From contig CALVPS010000004.1 in NCBI GenBank assembly GCA_944354035.1, positions 1 through 64,000 of the forward strand: a stretch of 64,000 nt of DNA, in the 5' to 3' direction. This DNA comes from an uncultured Clostridia bacterium (lineage in GTDB: Bacteria; Bacillota; Clostridia; Christensenellales; Borkfalkiaceae). The translations under genes and the position numbers were made by a program. The notes under the pieces are model-generated. The model saw nothing but the letters and a program-made list of their open reading frames with translations, ran no database searches and had not been told where the DNA came from. Below are positions 45,309 through 54,243 of this stretch, one piece after another (position 1 is the stretch's first letter; each line of letters opens with the position of its first letter).

Positions 45309-46322
45309 ATGACTTCCCGCGAACGCGTATTTGCGTTGCTGGACGGAAAAAAACCCGACCGCACGCCGAATTTTAACATTCTTATGGCGTTTTCCGCCCG
45401 TCAGAACGGGCATACCTACCGCGAGTACGCGTCCGACTACCGCGTATTGTGCGAGTGTGATCTAAAGTGCTGCGAAACATTTTCCATCGACCTGCTTTCG
45501 GCCATTTCCGACCCGATGCGCGAGGCCGAGGGGTTTGGCGCCCGCGTCGTTCTCCCCGAGGACGACGTGCCCTACAGCCCCGTTGCGTTGGTGGACGACA
45601 TCTATGCGGCGGCCGACGTGCTGAAGACGTACGATCCCTATAACGGACGGCGGACGGAGGACCGTCTGCGCGCGGTGGAATACTTTCGCCGCAACGGCGG
45701 CGGCTATGCCGTGGGCGGCTGGGTAGAGGGCGCCTTTGCCGAGTGCTGCGACCTGCGCGGGATCAACGACTTTTTGGCGGACGCGGCCTGCGAAGAGCCG
45801 GAGGCCATTCACGCCATGCTGCGCATCGCCAACGAGCAGGCCATCCGCTTTGCGGTGGAGCAGGTAAAGGCGGGCGCGGACATCGTAGGGATCGGCGACG
45901 CGGCGACATCGCTTATTTCGCCCGACATGTATCGGGAATTTGCCTTTCCGTATCAGAAGGCGCTTATCGACGCGATACACGCCGCCGGCGGAAGGACAAA
46001 GCTGCATATCTGCGGCAATACGACCAACGTGCTGCCGCAGATGATCGAGACGGGGACGGATATCGTCGATCTGGATTGGATGGTCGATCTTGCGCGGGCC
46101 AAACAGCTGGTCGGTGCGCGCGGCACCATTCTCTGCGGAAACTACGATCCCGTTGCCGTGTTGCTGCAGGGGACGCCCGAGCGCGTGCGGCAGAGCGTGC
46201 TTGCCTGCCGCGCCGCCGTGCCGGACGGCTACATTTCGTCTGCCGGCTGCGAAGTCCCCCGCGATACGCCGCCCGAAAATCTGCTTGCGGTGGCGGAGAC
46301 GCTGCGATCGACCGACGCTTAA
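45309..46322 (+). CDS. URO-D / MtaA-like family protein, copy 1
   Basis: 337 residues from MTSRERVFALLDGKKPDRTP (SD AAGGAGG). This is the uroporphyrinogen-decarboxylase superfamily, which includes MtaA/MtbA methylcobamide methyltransferases. KLHICGNT (about residues 233-240) has the HxC zinc pair and AGCEVPRDTPPEN the third Cys, the MtaA-type zinc set rather than the HemE active site. With no other heme genes nearby and glycosidases around it, a methyltransfer role is more likely than heme synthesis. Substrate unknown. Confidence 0.82.
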   Translation: MTSRERVFALLDGKKPDRTPNFNILMAFSARQNGHTYREYASDYRVLCECDLKCCETFSIDLLSAISDPMREAEGFGARVVLPEDDVPYSPVALVDDIYAAADVLKTYDPYNGRRTEDRLRAVEYFRRNGGGYAVGGWVEGAFAECCDLRGINDFLADAACEEPEAIHAMLRIANEQAIRFAVEQVKAGADIVGIGDAATSLISPDMYREFAFPYQKALIDAIHAAGGRTKLHICGNTTNVLPQMIETGTDIVDLDWMVDLARAKQLVGARGTILCGNYDPVAVLLQGTPERVRQSVLACRAAVPDGYISSAGCEVPRDTPPENLLAVAETLRSTDA

Positions 46323-46336
46323 GGTTGGAGGAAGTT

Positions 46337-47905
46337 ATGAACATGCCCGCATGGCTGAAAAATGCAATTTTTTACGAAATTTACCCGCAGAGCTTTTACG
46401 ATTCCGACGGCGACGGAATCGGCGACCTGCAGGGGATCATACAAAAGCTCGATTACATCGCCGGCCTCGGTTGCAACGCCATATGGCTCAACCCGTGCTT
46501 TGCCTCGCCCTTTAAGGACGCGGGATACGACGTAAGCGACTACTGCAAGATCGCGCCCCGCTACGGGACCAACGACGATGCACGCATGCTGTTTGAAGAG
46601 GCGCATCGGCGCGGCATGCATGTGTTGCTCGACCTGGTCCCCGGGCATACGTCCGATCGGCACAAGTGGTTCCGCGCCTCGGCAAAGCCGAAGCGCAACA
46701 AGTACTCCGACCGCTATGTATGGACGGACGACGCGTTCGACTATCCCGAAGGCTTTCGGGTAGAGAGCGGGCTGTACGACCGCAACGGCAATTACCTGGT
46801 CAACTTTTTCAGCTCGCAGCCGGCGCTCAACTACGGGTTTGAACGGCAGGATCACCCCTGGCAGCTCCCGCCCGACCATCCTTCCTGCGTCGCCACGCTC
46901 GAGGCCATGAAAGACGTCATGCGCTTTTGGCTGGATATGGGTTGCGACGGCTTCCGGGTAGATATGGCCAAGTCGCTCGTAAAAAACGATGAGCATCAGA
47001 CGGGTATCCGTCGGCTGTGGCAAAACGTGCGCGACATGCTCGATCGTGAATACCCGCAGGCCGTCATCCTCTCGGAGTGGTCTATGGCAAAGGACGCCGT
47101 CGACGCGGGCTTCCATCTCGATTTTTACATCCACTTCCTCTCTAAGGGGTACAACGCGCTCTTCCAGCGAGAAGGCTACAACTATGTGGAGCGCGGCAAA
47201 CAGATCGACTGTTTTTTCAACAGCAACGGCAGAGGGAACATCCGTGCGTTTACCGACGAGTACATGGATTACCTCGCCTACATTGCGGGGCGCGGCCATA
47301 TGTGCCTGCCTACGGGCAATCACGACATGATCCGCTACTCGCACCTGCGCACACAGGACGAAATGAAGATCGTCGCCGCGTTCATCATGCTGTTGCCATC
47401 CATCCCGTTCATCTACTACGGCGATGAGATCGGTCTGCCCTATGCCGAGGGGATCCCCTCCAAAGAGGGCGGATATTATCGTACCGGTTCGCGCACGCCC
47501 ATGCAGTGGACGGGCGGGAAGAACCGCGGATTTTCGCAGACGGACGGAGCGCTGTATCTGCCCGTTGACGAGTCGCCCGCTTCGCCCGACGTCGAACGCC
47601 AGCAGGCCGACCCGCAGTCGCTGCTCAACACGTTCCGCCGCTTTGCGCATCTGCGCGCAAGCGAGGAACAGCTGCAGGCGGTCAACAATCTGCAGCTTGT
47701 ATGGGCAAAGGAAAACGAATATCCTTTTGTGTTCCGCCGCGGAAAGTTTTTAGTGGCCGTCAACCCCCGTACCGAGGCGGCTTCGGCCGAGGTGCCCTGC
47801 GGGAAATGGAGCGAGCGCGCGCGCGTCAACGGCGGCGGCGTACTGGAGGGGAATACCCTTACCGTTGCGGGGATCTCGCTTGTCGTGTATGAAGAGGAGG
47901 GGTAA
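46337..47905 (+). CDS. GH13 alpha-glucosidase-type hydrolase
   Basis: 522 residues from MNMPAWLKNAIFYEIYPQSF (SD TTGGAGGAAG). GH13 regions: I DLVPGHTSDRHKWF, II DGFRVDMAKSLV (nucleophile Asp), III AVILSEWS (acid/base Glu), IV PTGNHDMIRYS. The 2-domain length and the QSFYDSDGDGIGDLQG opening fit oligo-1,6-glucosidase, alpha-glucosidase or trehalose-type subfamilies. Cytosolic. Flanked on both sides by URO-D family genes, 14 nt and 3 nt away, so it is part of the same transcript. Confidence 0.9.
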   Translation: MNMPAWLKNAIFYEIYPQSFYDSDGDGIGDLQGIIQKLDYIAGLGCNAIWLNPCFASPFKDAGYDVSDYCKIAPRYGTNDDARMLFEEAHRRGMHVLLDLVPGHTSDRHKWFRASAKPKRNKYSDRYVWTDDAFDYPEGFRVESGLYDRNGNYLVNFFSSQPALNYGFERQDHPWQLPPDHPSCVATLEAMKDVMRFWLDMGCDGFRVDMAKSLVKNDEHQTGIRRLWQNVRDMLDREYPQAVILSEWSMAKDAVDAGFHLDFYIHFLSKGYNALFQREGYNYVERGKQIDCFFNSNGRGNIRAFTDEYMDYLAYIAGRGHMCLPTGNHDMIRYSHLRTQDEMKIVAAFIMLLPSIPFIYYGDEIGLPYAEGIPSKEGGYYRTGSRTPMQWTGGKNRGFSQTDGALYLPVDESPASPDVERQQADPQSLLNTFRRFAHLRASEEQLQAVNNLQLVWAKENEYPFVFRRGKFLVAVNPRTEAASAEVPCGKWSERARVNGGGVLEGNTLTVAGISLVVYEEEG

Positions 47906-47908
47906 ACG

Positions 47909-48913
47909 ATGAACATGTACCGCTGGATAGAGGACATCCTGTCCTCCTCCCAAAAACGGCCGATGCCCGTTTTGTCCTATCCTGCGATCCAATATATGGG
48001 GATCACGGTGCGTGAACTCATTTCCGACGCCGAGTATCAGGCGGGCGGCATGAAGATCGTGGCGGATGCCGCGCAGTCGCTTGCTTCCGTCAGTCTGATG
48101 GACCTTTCGGTGGAGGCGGAATGCTTCGGCTCCCGTATCAAAGTTTCCGATAACGAGGTGCCCACGGTGGTGGGGGCGATCGTCACTTCCCCGGAGGAGG
48201 CGCAGGCGCTGCGCGTGCCGTCGTTAAAGAGCGGCCGCGCCCAAATCTACATCGACGCGATCCGCCGCGCAAAGGCACGCATCGTCGACAGGCCGGTATT
48301 TGCCGGGGTCATCGGGCCGTTTTCGCTTGCAGGGCGGCTGGTGGACGTCACCGAGGCCATGATTTTGTGCTACGAAGATCCGGATATGTTAAAGACGGTG
48401 CTGGAAAAGTGTACGCAGTTTTTAATTTCGTATATCAACGCGTACAAACAGGCGGGGGCGGACGGCGTTATGATCGCCGAGCCGCTCACCGGGATGCTCT
48501 CGCCCGATCTGGCAGCGGAATTTTCGCAGCCGTACGTTCAGAGGATCGTCCGTTCCTGTCAGGACGAGCAATTCATCGTCATCTATCACAATTGCGGCGA
48601 CGGTGCGGTGCGCATGCTGGACGGCATCCTGGCCACGGGCTGCAAGGCGTATCACTTCGGGAACGCGGTCGACATGCGCGAGGTCATGCAGAAGATGCCC
48701 TCCGATCGTTTAGCAATGGGGAATATCGATCCCGCCGGTCAGTTTTTAAACGGCACGGAGCAATCGGTGTACGAAGAGACCGCAAAGCTCTTGCGCGACT
48801 GCGGCCGCTATCCCAACTTTGTGCTTTCGTCGGGGTGCGATATTCCGCCCATGACGCCGTGGAAAAACATTCAGGCGTTTTTCAAAGCGGCAAAAGATCA
48901 CTATCGCTGCTGA
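47909..48913 (+). CDS. URO-D / MtaA-like family protein, copy 2
   Basis: 334 residues, SD GAGGAGGGG. Divergent paralogue of the protein at 45309. IVIYHNCGDGAVRML has the HxC pair (NCGD) and SSGCDIPPMTPWKN the third Cys, so the MtaA-type zinc site is kept. MIAEPLTGMLSPDLAAEF is the usual barrel segment. Last gene of the importer operon. Two such paralogues could act as substrate-specific and acceptor-specific halves, using the corrinoid protein at 28.2 kb; this is inference. Confidence 0.8.
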   Translation: MNMYRWIEDILSSSQKRPMPVLSYPAIQYMGITVRELISDAEYQAGGMKIVADAAQSLASVSLMDLSVEAECFGSRIKVSDNEVPTVVGAIVTSPEEAQALRVPSLKSGRAQIYIDAIRRAKARIVDRPVFAGVIGPFSLAGRLVDVTEAMILCYEDPDMLKTVLEKCTQFLISYINAYKQAGADGVMIAEPLTGMLSPDLAAEFSQPYVQRIVRSCQDEQFIVIYHNCGDGAVRMLDGILATGCKAYHFGNAVDMREVMQKMPSDRLAMGNIDPAGQFLNGTEQSVYEETAKLLRDCGRYPNFVLSSGCDIPPMTPWKNIQAFFKAAKDHYRC

Positions 48914-48980
48914 CCGGCAAATACGCGTCACCGCGCAGGGCTGCGGGGCGCGTCGTCGGCTACTACTTGTATGGTTTTGT

Positions 48981-49018
48981 AAACGGCCGCGGAAGCTGTA
49001 ACGCTTCCGCGGCCGTTT
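48981..49018 (+). terminator. Hairpin ending the importer operon
   Basis: AAACGGCCGCGGAAGC / GCTTCCGCGGCCGTTT, 16-bp perfect arms with a TGTAAC loop, 67 nt after the last gene. Confidence 0.7.
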
Positions 49019-49063
49019 CCCGCAGGCGGGGGCGCCGTTCGGACGAAAAGGGCGAAAAGAGGC

Positions 49064-49089
49064 GGCCCCGCAACTACAGTTGCGGGGCC
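49064..49089 (-). terminator. Terminator of the BNR-propeller gene
   Basis: 12-bp perfect arms GGCCCCGCAACT / AGTTGCGGGGCC around AC, 14 bp past the stop on the minus strand, followed there by GCCTCTTTTC. Confidence 0.7.
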
Positions 49090-49102
49090 TCTTCCGGTCA
49101 TG

Positions 49103-50248
49103 CTATTTTACCGCTTCGAGCTTTCCGATGCCGTATGTGATCTGCATCAGGCGCCTGTTCATGGGGGTGGGGGCCAGCTGGATCAGATATTCTCCGTTTT
49201 CAATGGTCGTCATCCCCATGCTCCAGCCCGCCTGCAGCGTATCGGTGTTGTAGGTGATCAGCATGGGGATACGCTCCCACGGGCCTTCGCCGTTGTGATA
49301 GTTTACATGGTAGTATCCCGGATCGCGCATGCCGATGTGCTCGCCCTCGCGCTTTGCCGTTACGATCACCGTGCCGTTTTCGCCGCCCTGCGGGATCCAT
49401 ATCACATAGGGCATGCTGCCCAAAAACAGTCCGTCGGATGTCTCCACGCGCGTGCCCTGCAGCAGAGGATCGCCCCAGTCCACGCCGTCGTCCGAAAGTT
49501 TGCAGTAAATGTCGCAGCAGGGGTAGCCGACGATCTCGTATACCATAATATATCGGCCGTTTCCCATGCGCGTTACAACGGGCATGCCGGGCCGCAGCTT
49601 GCGGTCGGGAACGGTGACTGTATACACAACGTCGCTCCAGGTCTTGCCGCCGTCGCCCGAGGTGACCAACGCCAGCGTCTGATTAAAGCGCGGGTCGCTG
49701 TGGGGGCGTTCGTCGGTGAAGGCAATGGTCAGTTCCCCGTAGGCGTTAATGTAAATATTGGGTTCCCACACAGGGCCCAGCGCGTCAAAATTTTGCTCTA
49801 CGGGCGGTCCGCCCTTTGCAACGGACGAACGGAATTCCCACGTCTTCCCGTGGTCGCGGCTGATATAAAAGGAGAGCTCGGTCGAAGTAAAGTCGAGCGG
49901 GACGGAATTTCCGCTCATCACAATGGTGCCCGCGGGCAGGTCGCCGCACGGCTGCGGCAGCTCAAAAATGTGCGGCTGAAAGCGAATACCGTAGCCGTTT
50001 TGCGTATCTTCGATCCGGGAGTATTTTTCCCAGGTCACGCCGTGGTCGCGGCTGCACATCACGGGGACCACGGGCGGCTCCTTCAAAGTGGAGTGGTCGA
50101 ATGTCGCCAGCAGCAGACCGTTTTGTTCGCCCGCATGGTGCAGTTCGATCACACGCGGGTACAGCACGCCCGACGTGTTGGAGTATACCTCTTCGTCGCG
50201 CGGCGTAAATACGACGCCCATGTTTACACGAGTAATTTTAAGTGCCAT
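49103..50248 (-). CDS. BNR/Asp-box six-bladed propeller hydrolase, possibly GH93
   Basis: 381 residues. Four Asp-box repeats are visible: SRDHGVTWE, SRDHGKTWE, SGDGGKTWS and SDDGVDWG. The N-terminal YPRVIELHHAGEQNGLLLATFD and the placement of WEPNIY and GMPVVTRMGNGRYIMVYE resemble exo-alpha-1,5-L-arabinanases (GH93) more than sialidases, whose Arg triad I cannot confirm. Arabinan degradation would suit the GH51, GH127 and araBDA genes. No signal peptide. SD AAGGGGAAA before the ATG; controlled by its own palindrome-bearing promoter. Confidence 0.75.
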   Translation of the reverse strand: MALKITRVNMGVVFTPRDEEVYSNTSGVLYPRVIELHHAGEQNGLLLATFDHSTLKEPPVVPVMCSRDHGVTWEKYSRIEDTQNGYGIRFQPHIFELPQPCGDLPAGTIVMSGNSVPLDFTSTELSFYISRDHGKTWEFRSSVAKGGPPVEQNFDALGPVWEPNIYINAYGELTIAFTDERPHSDPRFNQTLALVTSGDGGKTWSDVVYTVTVPDRKLRPGMPVVTRMGNGRYIMVYEIVGYPCCDIYCKLSDDGVDWGDPLLQGTRVETSDGLFLGSMPYVIWIPQGGENGTVIVTAKREGEHIGMRDPGYYHVNYHNGEGPWERIPMLITYNTDTLQAGWSMGMTTIENGEYLIQLAPTPMNRRLMQITYGIGKLEAVK

Positions 50249-50279
50249 AACAATGTTTCCCCTTATCTCATCGGAATGA

Positions 50280-50293
50280 TATACTGCAGTATA
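50280..50293. promoter_or_regulatory. Operator-like palindrome TATACTGCAGTATA
   Basis: A perfect 14-bp palindrome that includes the whole -10 box of the BNR-propeller promoter, so a bound protein would exclude RNA polymerase. Confidence 0.65.
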
Positions 50294-50316
50294 GCATAAA
50301 TTTGTATGTTTTTCAA
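50288..50316 (-). promoter_or_regulatory. Promoter of the BNR-propeller gene
   Basis: Minus strand: TTGAAA (50316-50311), 17-bp spacer, TATACT (50293-50288). Confidence 0.8.
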
Positions 50317-50430
50317 GATTGTTTGTAAAAAAACTTTATTTTTTCGCGACGGAGCGCGGTTCCGCGGCGAAAGGGCGCGGCATCGGCAAAAACGGGCTTC
50401 TGCGGGCGCTTCGCTTCGTGTCGTGCGGAC

Positions 50431-50458
50431 AAAAAAAGAGGCTCCCCAAAGGGAAGCC
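50431..50458 (-). terminator. Terminator of the rnf operon
   Basis: Minus strand: GGCTTCCC / GGGGAGCC stem with one U-G pair, short loop, then TCTTTTTTT, about 22 bp after rnfB. Confidence 0.85.
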
Positions 50459-50479
50459 CCGGTCGGTCGTCCGGCAGGT

Positions 50480-51298
50480 TCAGTAGCGTACTTTTATGGT
50501 ATGGCGCGGGCAGGCTTCGGCGCATTTTCCGCAGCGGCTGCACTTGTCGTAGTCGATGACGGGAAGGTTGTCCTGCATCGTAATGGCGCCCTCCGGGCAG
50601 GTCCTTGCGCACTTTCCGCAGGCGATGCAGCCGAACTTGCATACGTCCGTCACCGCCTTTCCGCGCGCGTGCGACGAGCACGCGACATACACCTTGGCGT
50701 CGGCGGGGATGCGTGCAAACAGCTGCTTCGGGCAGGCGAGGATGCATGCCCCGCACGAGACGCACTTATCGGGGTCCGCCTCGGCGCAGCCGCCCTTTAC
50801 GTCGATCGCATGCTCCGGGCAGACTTCGGCGCAGTTGCCGTTTCCGAGACATCCGTACTTGCACGCCTTTCTTCCGCCGGAAAACTTGGCCTCCTCCGCG
50901 CAGTCTTCCGCGCCGCAATAGGTAAACGCGTCTGCGGCGTTCTCTCCGCCCGAACAGCGGCACACGCTTACGGTGGGCTTGGTCTTTACGTACGCAATGC
51001 CCAATACGCCGGCAATGATCTCCTTTTCATTTGCCTCCGTCACGTGGCAGTCGCCGAGGTCCGCCTCGCCCCTGGCAAGCTTTTCGGCAAAGCCGGCGCA
51101 GCCCGTGCAGCCGCAGCCGCCGCAGTTGGCGCCGGCCAGGTGAGAGAGGACGGCTTCTATTTTTTCATCGGCATTCGTCTTGCAGAATTTTGCAACCAAC
51201 AGAATGCACACGGTCAAAACAACGGCGATCGCCGCAAACACGCCGAGCACGATCCCGACCTGCGCCCAATGGACGGACGCCATTATCGCTGTCCGCAT
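50480..51298 (-). CDS. rnfB: Rnf complex subunit RnfB (multi-FeS ferredoxin-interacting)
   Basis: 272 residues. One N-terminal membrane helix, then the Fe-S motif CGGCGCTGCAGF, a Cys-rich middle (CKYGCLGNGNCAEVCP) and several 4Fe-4S sets (CVSCGACILACP, CIACGKCARTCP, CSRCGKCAEACP). This is the clostridial, extended RnfB that accepts electrons from reduced ferredoxin. The upstream in-frame Met at residue 6 is an alternative start. Last gene of the operon, 12 bp after rnfA. Confidence 0.97.
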   Translation of the reverse strand: MRTAIMASVHWAQVGIVLGVFAAIAVVLTVCILLVAKFCKTNADEKIEAVLSHLAGANCGGCGCTGCAGFAEKLARGEADLGDCHVTEANEKEIIAGVLGIAYVKTKPTVSVCRCSGGENAADAFTYCGAEDCAEEAKFSGGRKACKYGCLGNGNCAEVCPEHAIDVKGGCAEADPDKCVSCGACILACPKQLFARIPADAKVYVACSSHARGKAVTDVCKFGCIACGKCARTCPEGAITMQDNLPVIDYDKCSRCGKCAEACPRHTIKVRY

Positions 51299-51310
51299 AT
51301 GTGTACCTCC

Positions 51311-51925
51311 TTACAGCAGCGAAAAGACGTAAAACGCCATCGCCATAAAGCTTGCCGCGACCATGGTGACGGGAAATCCCTTCATGCACTTGGCAACGGG
51401 CAGCTTTTCCAGCTTTTCGCGCACGCCGCCCATCAGTACCATGGCCAGCGTAAAACCAACGCCGGCAAACAGCGCGTATAAGAGCGCAAATCCCAGGTTC
51501 ATCGAAATACCCTGCATCACGCCGGATACGATGTCCGATACGTCGTTTACGAGCAGCAGTTCCGCCACGCCCAAAATGGCGCAGTTGGTGGTGATCAGCG
51601 GCAGATATATCCCCATCGTCTTGTACAGCGCGGGTGAAATTTTTGCGATGATCTTTTCCAGCATTTGCACAAGCGCCGCAATGACAAAGATAAAAAAGAT
51701 GATCTCCAGGTATTCGATCCCCAGCGGCACCATCACATAGGTATAGAGGGGCCAGGTGACGAGCGTGGCAAGCACCATGACCAGCGTGACGGCTGCACCC
51801 ATCGAAAGAGCGCTGTTCGTCTTTTTGGATACGCCCAAAAAGGGACATATGCCCAAAAATTTTACCAAAATAAAATTCTGCGAAAAGACGGCGGAAATAA
51901 TGATCAGCAAAATGGTAGCGGCCAT
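51311..51925 (-). CDS. rnfA: Rnf complex membrane subunit RnfA
   Basis: 204 residues from MAATILLIIISAVFSQNFILVKFLG, six membrane helices, with ITTNCAILGVA carrying the conserved half-helix Cys shared with RnfE. The start at 51925 is preferred to an upstream in-frame Met because AGGAGG precedes it and the upstream part overlaps rnfE. Homologous to and dimerising with RnfE in the ion-conducting core. Confidence 0.97.
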   Translation of the reverse strand: MAATILLIIISAVFSQNFILVKFLGICPFLGVSKKTNSALSMGAAVTLVMVLATLVTWPLYTYVMVPLGIEYLEIIFFIFVIAALVQMLEKIIAKISPALYKTMGIYLPLITTNCAILGVAELLLVNDVSDIVSGVMQGISMNLGFALLYALFAGVGFTLAMVLMGGVREKLEKLPVAKCMKGFPVTMVAASFMAMAFYVFSLL

Positions 51926-51926
51926 C

Positions 51927-52610
51927 TTATTGCACCTCCTTTTCGGCAGAGCCGTCTTCGGGCGGATCCAGCGGCCCTTCGGGCGGGCGGCGCAGGGCGC
52001 GGGCGCGCTTTGCACGCGCGCGCTTCTCTATCTGCCCGGTCGCCAGAACAAACAGCGCAATGCATATGCCGTATACAAAGAACGCCCCCGCGGAGTTGGT
52101 AAAAAATCCGATGGAAAAGTCCATGACCTTTATGCCGAAAAAGCTTCCGCTGCCCAAAAATTCGCGGATAACGCCGATCAGGGTCAGCGCAAACGTCAGG
52201 CCGAGCCCGGTAAACAAGCCGTCGATCGCGCTGTCCAGCACGGGCTGTTTGCTTGCAAAGGCCTCCGCGCGTCCCAAAATGACGCAGTTTACGACGATCA
52301 GGGGCAAAAATACGCCCATTGCGTCGTACAGCGAGGGGATATACTTTTCCAGCACCATGCGCAGCAGCGTCACCATGGTGGCGATGATCACGATGAACGC
52401 CGGGATGCGTACGGTGTTGGGGATCACTTTGCGCAGCAGCGAAATGACCACATTGCTCAGCAGCAGCACCACCGTGACCGAAAGCCCCATGCCGAAGCTG
52501 TTGACGGCCGAGGTCGACATGGCAAGCGTTGCACAGGTGCCCAATACGAGTTTGAACGTCGCGTTGTTGGTGATCAGCCCGTCGTATGCGGTCTTTACGT
52601 ATCTGTTCAT
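51927..52610 (-). CDS. rnfE: Rnf complex membrane subunit RnfE
   Basis: 227 residues from MNRYVKTAYDGLITNN (SD GGAGG), six membrane helices; VVNCVILGRAEAFA holds the conserved Cys. A charged C-terminal tail rich in Arg, Pro and Glu is added beyond the usual end. It starts within the last 4 bp of rnfG and stops 1 bp before the rnfA start codon. Confidence 0.97.
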   Translation of the reverse strand: MNRYVKTAYDGLITNNATFKLVLGTCATLAMSTSAVNSFGMGLSVTVVLLLSNVVISLLRKVIPNTVRIPAFIVIIATMVTLLRMVLEKYIPSLYDAMGVFLPLIVVNCVILGRAEAFASKQPVLDSAIDGLFTGLGLTFALTLIGVIREFLGSGSFFGIKVMDFSIGFFTNSAGAFFVYGICIALFVLATGQIEKRARAKRARALRRPPEGPLDPPEDGSAEKEVQ

Positions 52611-53227
52611 GCGGCGCCTCCCGTCAGGACCGTCCTGAAACACGTCAGCGCCGTGTTCACCGCGTTGCAGGCGGCGACGGACGAGCGCGTTGCCCCCGCG
52701 ACCAAATGGTTCAGATCGCCTGAGCCGTTTTTTTCGGCCGTAAACAGGCCGCCCTCCGCCACAAGGTCATCATATTGTGTAAATCCCTCGTAATAGGCGC
52801 TTGTCAGGCTGGAAATGGCAGACTGCTTTTCGTTGGATTCGTATACCACGCGGTCGATCCCCGTCAGGCGCAGGGTGCCGTCTTCGCGCGTGCCGCTGCA
52901 GGTGAGCACCGTCCACAGGGTCACGCTCCCGCTGTCGTAGCCGCCGTTGCCTGTAGTCTGCAGCAGATAGTTCCCGTCGTCCGGAACAAAGTAAACGCTT
53001 TCCACCGTGCCGCTTTCGTATGTCGATTGCTCCTCCGTCAGTGCGATCTCCTCCGTCTGAACGGGCTTTCCGTAGATGCGCTCGATCGAGCGGGCAAACC
53101 GCTCTTCTTCGGAAATATACAGCAGGTCGTTGCACACGGCCAGCAGCGCGCCCGCCGCCAGCACGATGACGATGAGTACGGCAAGGCTTTTAAAGGCCGT
53201 GCTCTTAAAAAATTGTTTTGCCGTCAT
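52607..53227 (-). CDS. rnfG: Rnf complex subunit RnfG (covalent FMN)
   Basis: 206 residues. N-terminal membrane anchor (about residues 14-32) and an outer domain ending in LVAGATRSS, the xGATxSS site where ApbE attaches FMN to Thr. No apbE gene is in the window. Overlaps rnfD and rnfE by 4 bp each. Confidence 0.96.
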   Translation of the reverse strand: MTAKQFFKSTAFKSLAVLIVIVLAAGALLAVCNDLLYISEEERFARSIERIYGKPVQTEEIALTEEQSTYESGTVESVYFVPDDGNYLLQTTGNGGYDSGSVTLWTVLTCSGTREDGTLRLTGIDRVVYESNEKQSAISSLTSAYYEGFTQYDDLVAEGGLFTAEKNGSGDLNHLVAGATRSSVAACNAVNTALTCFRTVLTGGAA

Positions 53228-54243
53228 TGTTCCGCCTCCTTACGCTGTTTTGCGCGCCGCTGTCTGCGATAGCCGAACGGCCGCGCCTTGATCAGCAGGT
53301 CGATCAAAAATACCGTAAAGTTCATCAAAAGAATGCAGAACGAAACGACCTCTATCCCCGCCGCCTTGCGCAGGCCCGCCGTCAGCAGGCCCAGGGCGAT
53401 GAAGTAAACGAGATTGCCGAGGCGGCTCTTGGGCGTCGTCACATAGTCGGTGGCCATGAACACGGCGCCCAGGATCAGTCCGCCCGAGAGGACGGAGGGG
53501 AGGAACGCCGCAAAGTCAAAGCCTTCCAGCGCCACGGCAAACAGGCCCGTCGTTCCGATATACAAGAGGGGCAAATACCATTTGATCACGCCGCGTGCAC
53601 ACAGATAGAGGTAGCCGACGAGCAGCGCAAGTTTGCACGTTTCGCCGATGCAGCCCGCCACGCCCGTTCCCAAAAAGAGATCGAGCGCGGAGAGCGTTGC
53701 GTTCCCCTGCAAAAAGTTGCCCAGCTGCGTGGCGCCCGCGGTCAGCGCGTCGTCCGCATAGCTCATGACGGGAGCAAATCGCGCCTCCGGGTAGGACGTC
53801 ATAAGCGTCATAAACGAAATAAACAAAAAGACGCGCCCGGCGATGGCGGGGTTTACAATGTTTTTGCCCGTGCCGCCGAACAGCATTTTTACGACGGCTA
53901 CGGCAAACATGCTGCCCAGCAGGGGCATGTACCATGCCGCCGCGTCGGCGGGCAGGCACAGCGCCAGCAGCAGCCCCGTGACAAGGGAGGTGAAGTCGAA
54001 TTGCCGAAAAAAGGCTGCGAACACGCCTTTGTCCCGCCAGAATTTGTGCTGTATCGTGTACCAGACAAATTCGGTGAGCGCCGCCGAAAGCATGCTGACG
54101 GCAATGATCACCGCGGCCTCCCAGCCGAAAAAGACGATCCCGGCGACGGCGGCGGGCAGCAGTGCGATGAGCACGTCGAGCATGATATGTTTTGTGGTGC
54201 GCCGCGACCGTATGTGCGGCGCAGGCGATACGATCGGGTTCAT
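53224..54243 (-). CDS. rnfD: Rnf complex membrane subunit RnfD
   Basis: 339 residues with about ten membrane helices. SPAPHIRSRRTTKHIMLDVLIALLPA is the standard N-terminus, and GGTGKNIVNPAIAGRVFL plus MATDYVTTPKSRLG are RnfD/NqrB hallmarks. Carries flavin and takes part in ion translocation. Overlaps rnfC and rnfG by 4 bp. Confidence 0.96.
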   Translation of the reverse strand: MNPIVSPAPHIRSRRTTKHIMLDVLIALLPAAVAGIVFFGWEAAVIIAVSMLSAALTEFVWYTIQHKFWRDKGVFAAFFRQFDFTSLVTGLLLALCLPADAAAWYMPLLGSMFAVAVVKMLFGGTGKNIVNPAIAGRVFLFISFMTLMTSYPEARFAPVMSYADDALTAGATQLGNFLQGNATLSALDLFLGTGVAGCIGETCKLALLVGYLYLCARGVIKWYLPLLYIGTTGLFAVALEGFDFAAFLPSVLSGGLILGAVFMATDYVTTPKSRLGNLVYFIALGLLTAGLRKAAGIEVVSFCILLMNFTVFLIDLLIKARPFGYRRQRRAKQRKEAEQ

